This document shows positions 61,710 through 64,000 of a stretch of 64,000 nucleotides of DNA, in pieces. The stretch spans positions 48,293-112,292 of the forward strand of contig JAUICH010000022.1 of assembly GCA_030427505.1 (NCBI GenBank). Reading direction: 5' to 3'. The notes beneath the pieces were generated by a model. It worked only from the letters and a program-made list of their open reading frames with translations, did not search any database and was not told where the DNA came from. Within the stretch, counting starts at the first letter, position 1. Each line of letters opens with the position of its first letter. This DNA is from Verrucomicrobiia bacterium (lineage in GTDB: Bacteria > Verrucomicrobiota > Verrucomicrobiia > Verrucomicrobiales > DEV007). Position numbers and translations under genes: made by a program.

Positions 61710-63677
61710 CTAGAGATAGAGCCCCGGAATGGCCGCGTAGCCGAGGAGCCGGCTGTTCGGGGGCACCCGGAAGTCAAAGATGTCCACCTCCGACCCGTAG
61801 ATGCCACGCTGATTCGCGCCGCGCGCGCCAAAGGCGCAGGGCCGCCCGGTCGAAGGGTGTTGTCCCAGGTAGATCATGGCGTTGGTCGCCTTTCCATCCT
61901 GCTGCCCCCAGAACACCACGCACCCCGGCCGCATTTGAGAATAGTGAGTCCGCTCGGCGCTCTGTTTCTTTACCTTGATCAGGGAACCCTGGCCTTCGAA
62001 CCACTGCATGAGCCCACCCGCGTCGGCAGGCACGTTGTTGTAGTTCATGGAAGTCAGGAGGAACTTCACCGCGCCTGGGCTGTCCATCCCCGCGTCCGGA
62101 TTCGCCTGCCCCGGACGGTAGGGAATTCCCTTCCGCGCCAGCGAAACACTGCGGGCAATCAGTTCGCCAAAGGTCTTCGGCCCCTGCGCCGGGAACACGT
62201 TTTCCGGCGTGCCCGAGGCCGCGGCCTGCATCATCGCTTCGTCCGCCGGTGCTCCCATCGCGGCCACGGTGTAGCCCCCGCCGGGAATCGGCGAACCGCC
62301 GGTCATGCCCACCGCGGGTCGCGGACTGGAAAGAGAGGAAAGATTGATCGCCTCATACGTCACCACATTGGGATTGTTCAGGTTTGGAACCGGCGGAATG
62401 GGCGAGCGGGTGTAAACCCGGGAGTTGCTGGCGTAGGCCAAGGCCGGATTCACGCCTGGCGGAACCTCGATGCTGGAGGAATGAAAGAGGTCGTCGCTTT
62501 CCTCTGGAAACAAAACGGCCTGAGCCAGCGTGCCACTTTGCGGGGATTCCATTGGCAAGGTTTTCTCTTCTTCGGCGGGCTCACCCTTTTCCGGAGCGTC
62601 AGGCTTCGCGGCAACCGTTACGGGTTCATCCTTTGTAGCGGGGTCAGCGGCCGGTTCCGGCGCTGCTTCCACCACCATGGGAGACTCTGGACGCGGCTCA
62701 TCCACCAAAACGGTGGGAGACTCCACGGAACCCGCCGGCTCGGGAGCCGCTTCCATCCCGGGGTCCGCCACCGGATCCGCGGAAGTTTGGTTGGCTTCGC
62801 CGGTGTTCCCCTTTTCCTCGGTAGACGGTTTCTCTTCGGTGGCGCCTCCCGGACTCTGATTGGTCTCCATGGAGTTGATCTGCGCGGGGCTGGGGGCTGG
62901 CACGGACCGCTTTTGCTGCGCGGACAGGCGGAAATGGAAAACATTGCTCTCCCAGGCAAAAGGCGGGGCCGCGTCTCCCGTTCCATTCTGGGAACCGCCC
63001 GCCACGGCGGCTTGGCCGCCGGCCGTTGGCGATGTCATTGCCACATCGCCGGTTTCCTCCTCCTTCGGTGCCACTTGGGAATCCCCGGACAACCGGACGT
63101 CATCCTTCACAATCTGCCGATCCAGCGGAACGGCCGGAGCAGCCGGAGTCTTGCTGCCTTCACCGGACGAAGCCACCTTCGCCGGGAGGCGCGGTCCGGG
63201 CTCGATCTTTTCCGGCTGAGGCGCCACATCCAGCGGCGACTTCGTATTGTCTGGCTCTGCGGAAGGACTCTTGGCCTCGGCAACTTCCTTTTCGACCTGT
63301 GATTTTGCCGGAGGAGCGGCTTTTTTCGGCTTCTCTCTCTTCACCGGAGCCGAACTGGTAGAAGGAGAAACGGCCAGCTTCTCCGTCCGCTCCGAGGGAT
63401 AGTGAATTTTCGGCCGGTCTCTTTCGGGAAGCACAATCTTCGGAAGCTCTTCCGGCACGGGAAGATACTCCGGCGGTAGGGTCTCCTTCTCCTCGCCGTC
63501 CCCAATCGACTTGATCAACTTGACCAACGAAAACCGGTTCTGCTGGGGCCGGACGTCCTGATATGCCCCCGCGTCAGCGGAGCACACCTCTCCGCTGGAC
63601 AGCAGGGTGACAATAAAAAAGATTATCGCACCCGATATGCTCAAAAGCGGAATTTTACTGAGTATAGTCAGGTTCAC
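61710..63677 (-). CDS. Long secreted protein with an NlpC/P60-like domain lacking catalytic Cys and His
   Basis: A 655-residue protein from GTG 63677. A membrane or signal helix covers about residues 10-30. A disordered, proline/glutamate/serine-rich region runs to about residue 380. The C-terminal 180 residues have an NlpC/P60-like layout: SLARKGIPYRPGQANPDAGMDSPGAVKFLL, where the usual D-C-S-G reads D532-S533-P-G, then RPGCVVFWG, and NAMIYLGQ at about 599 where a histidine is expected. The catalytic cysteine and histidine therefore seem replaced, suggesting a binding-only or inactive domain. A strong promoter lies directly upstream. Function is otherwise unknown. Confidence 0.8.
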   Translation of the reverse strand: MNLTILSKIPLLSISGAIIFFIVTLLSSGEVCSADAGAYQDVRPQQNRFSLVKLIKSIGDGEEKETLPPEYLPVPEELPKIVLPERDRPKIHYPSERTEKLAVSPSTSSAPVKREKPKKAAPPAKSQVEKEVAEAKSPSAEPDNTKSPLDVAPQPEKIEPGPRLPAKVASSGEGSKTPAAPAVPLDRQIVKDDVRLSGDSQVAPKEEETGDVAMTSPTAGGQAAVAGGSQNGTGDAAPPFAWESNVFHFRLSAQQKRSVPAPSPAQINSMETNQSPGGATEEKPSTEEKGNTGEANQTSADPVADPGMEAAPEPAGSVESPTVLVDEPRPESPMVVEAAPEPAADPATKDEPVTVAAKPDAPEKGEPAEEEKTLPMESPQSGTLAQAVLFPEESDDLFHSSSIEVPPGVNPALAYASNSRVYTRSPIPPVPNLNNPNVVTYEAINLSSLSSPRPAVGMTGGSPIPGGGYTVAAMGAPADEAMMQAAASGTPENVFPAQGPKTFGELIARSVSLARKGIPYRPGQANPDAGMDSPGAVKFLLTSMNYNNVPADAGGLMQWFEGQGSLIKVKKQSAERTHYSQMRPGCVVFWGQQDGKATNAMIYLGQHPSTGRPCAFGARGANQRGIYGSEVDIFDFRVPPNSRLLGYAAIPGLYL

Positions 63678-63692
63678 TGAAACTTTTTAAAA

Positions 63693-63721
63693 ATTATAGC
63701 GGATTTTTTTGTAACTTTCAA
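63693..63721 (-). promoter_or_regulatory. Strong sigma-70-type promoter for the NlpC-like gene
   Basis: On the minus strand TTGAAA (63716-63721), a 17-base spacer and a perfect TATAAT (63693-63698) are present. The predicted transcription start, about 63686, leaves only about 9 bases before GTG 63677, a very short leader. Confidence 0.8.
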
Positions 63722-63832
63722 GCACCTTGACAAAAAGGTTTCCTTCTCCTTTCCCCTTTGCTGAAAGGGTTCCGCTGCCGCAACAGAACGGCGAATCCGC
63801 CGCGGTGACGGAGAGGAGACAGCTCTAACCCG

Positions 63833-64000
63833 AATGGCACTCGGTTAAGCGGGGTGACCGGTCAAGTCGAGCCCTTCGACGGCGGCGACTGGCACTGACA
63901 GATCCCCGATGAAATCGCTTAACCGGGGTCTCAGGGCCGGAGGGCCAACGGCCCGGCGCATACCAGCCTGGGGCGCGAGCCCCAGGAAAACGGGTCCCCA
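63833..64000. mobile_element. Second copy of the dispersed TIR element, cut by right edge
   Basis: 63841-63937 is nearly identical in reverse complement to about 38918-39010, and 63833-63863 also matches the left end at 38743-38773. Downstream, GGCGCATACCAGCCTGGGG and a GGGGC/GCCCC hairpin continue to the window edge. No gene is seen in the last 320 bases. Confidence 0.65.

Overview
The window looks like a high-GC chromosome segment from a member of the Verrucomicrobiota or a close PVC relative. The signs are Planctomycete-type cytochrome proteins (PSCyt1/DUF1549/DUF1553 and the DUF1587-1592 family), Tat-exported DUF1501 proteins, a FecR-LamG membrane regulator directly behind an ECF sigma factor, three secreted Cys-type sulfatases, a DUF6263-like protein and mostly weak Shine-Dalgarno sequences. 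No plasmid or phage backbone, rRNA, CRISPR array or intact insertion sequence was seen. One tRNA (Gln, UUG) is present.

Layout. 1-12.6 kb, almost all minus strand: the N-terminus of a filamentous-haemagglutinin-type adhesin cut by the left edge, a DUF5069 protein, tRNA-Gln, gpmI, a four-gene oligopeptide ABC transporter and two sulfatases. 12.8-28.1 kb, plus strand: two parallel cassettes of ECF sigma factor, membrane regulator, PSCyt/DUF1549/DUF1553 protein and DUF1501 protein, separated by a serine hydrolase and a repeat-rich gap. In the first cassette the regulator-like N-terminus and the cytochrome protein are one polypeptide. 28.1-34.1 kb: thioesterase and desaturase (minus), then a BlaI repressor with two operator palindromes, an M56 sensor protease ending in EF-hands, and a pectate-lyase-like protein. 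34.1-35.0 kb: an AT-rich HNH-nuclease island. 35.4-40.4 kb: YdeI-like, MATE, DinB, HxlR, GNAT and zinc-ribbon genes with mobile repeats. 40.4-47.6 kb, minus strand: FAD oxidoreductase with sulfatase, a MarR regulator, and a glucuronokinase/GalU pair. 47.8-58.8 kb, plus strand: a membrane protein with a wHTH regulator, ispH, a ferritin-like protein, and a run with a tandem alpha/beta-hydrolase, an ATP-grasp ligase and an M20 peptidase. 58.9-64 kb, minus strand: a large DUF1592-type cytochrome protein, an NlpC/P60-like protein lacking its catalytic residues, and a partial dispersed repeat at the right edge.

How it fits together. Sulfatases, the pectate-lyase-like enzyme, FAD oxidoreductase and PSCyt/DUF1501 pairs suggest degradation of sulfated or uronate-rich polysaccharides. 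The glucuronokinase/GalU pair could return released glucuronate to UDP-glucuronate. The two sigma cassettes look like signal-responsive modules for this work. These functional links are inference from family membership and gene order.

Most novel-looking signals: the sigma-regulator-like/cytochrome fusion (13.4-16.7 kb), the BlaI/M56-EF-hand pair (29.9-31.9 kb), the plant-like glucuronokinase with GalU (45.6-47.6 kb), the ATP-grasp/M20 pair (55.1-57.7 kb), the NlpC pseudoenzyme (61.7-63.7 kb), and several dispersed palindromic repeats.
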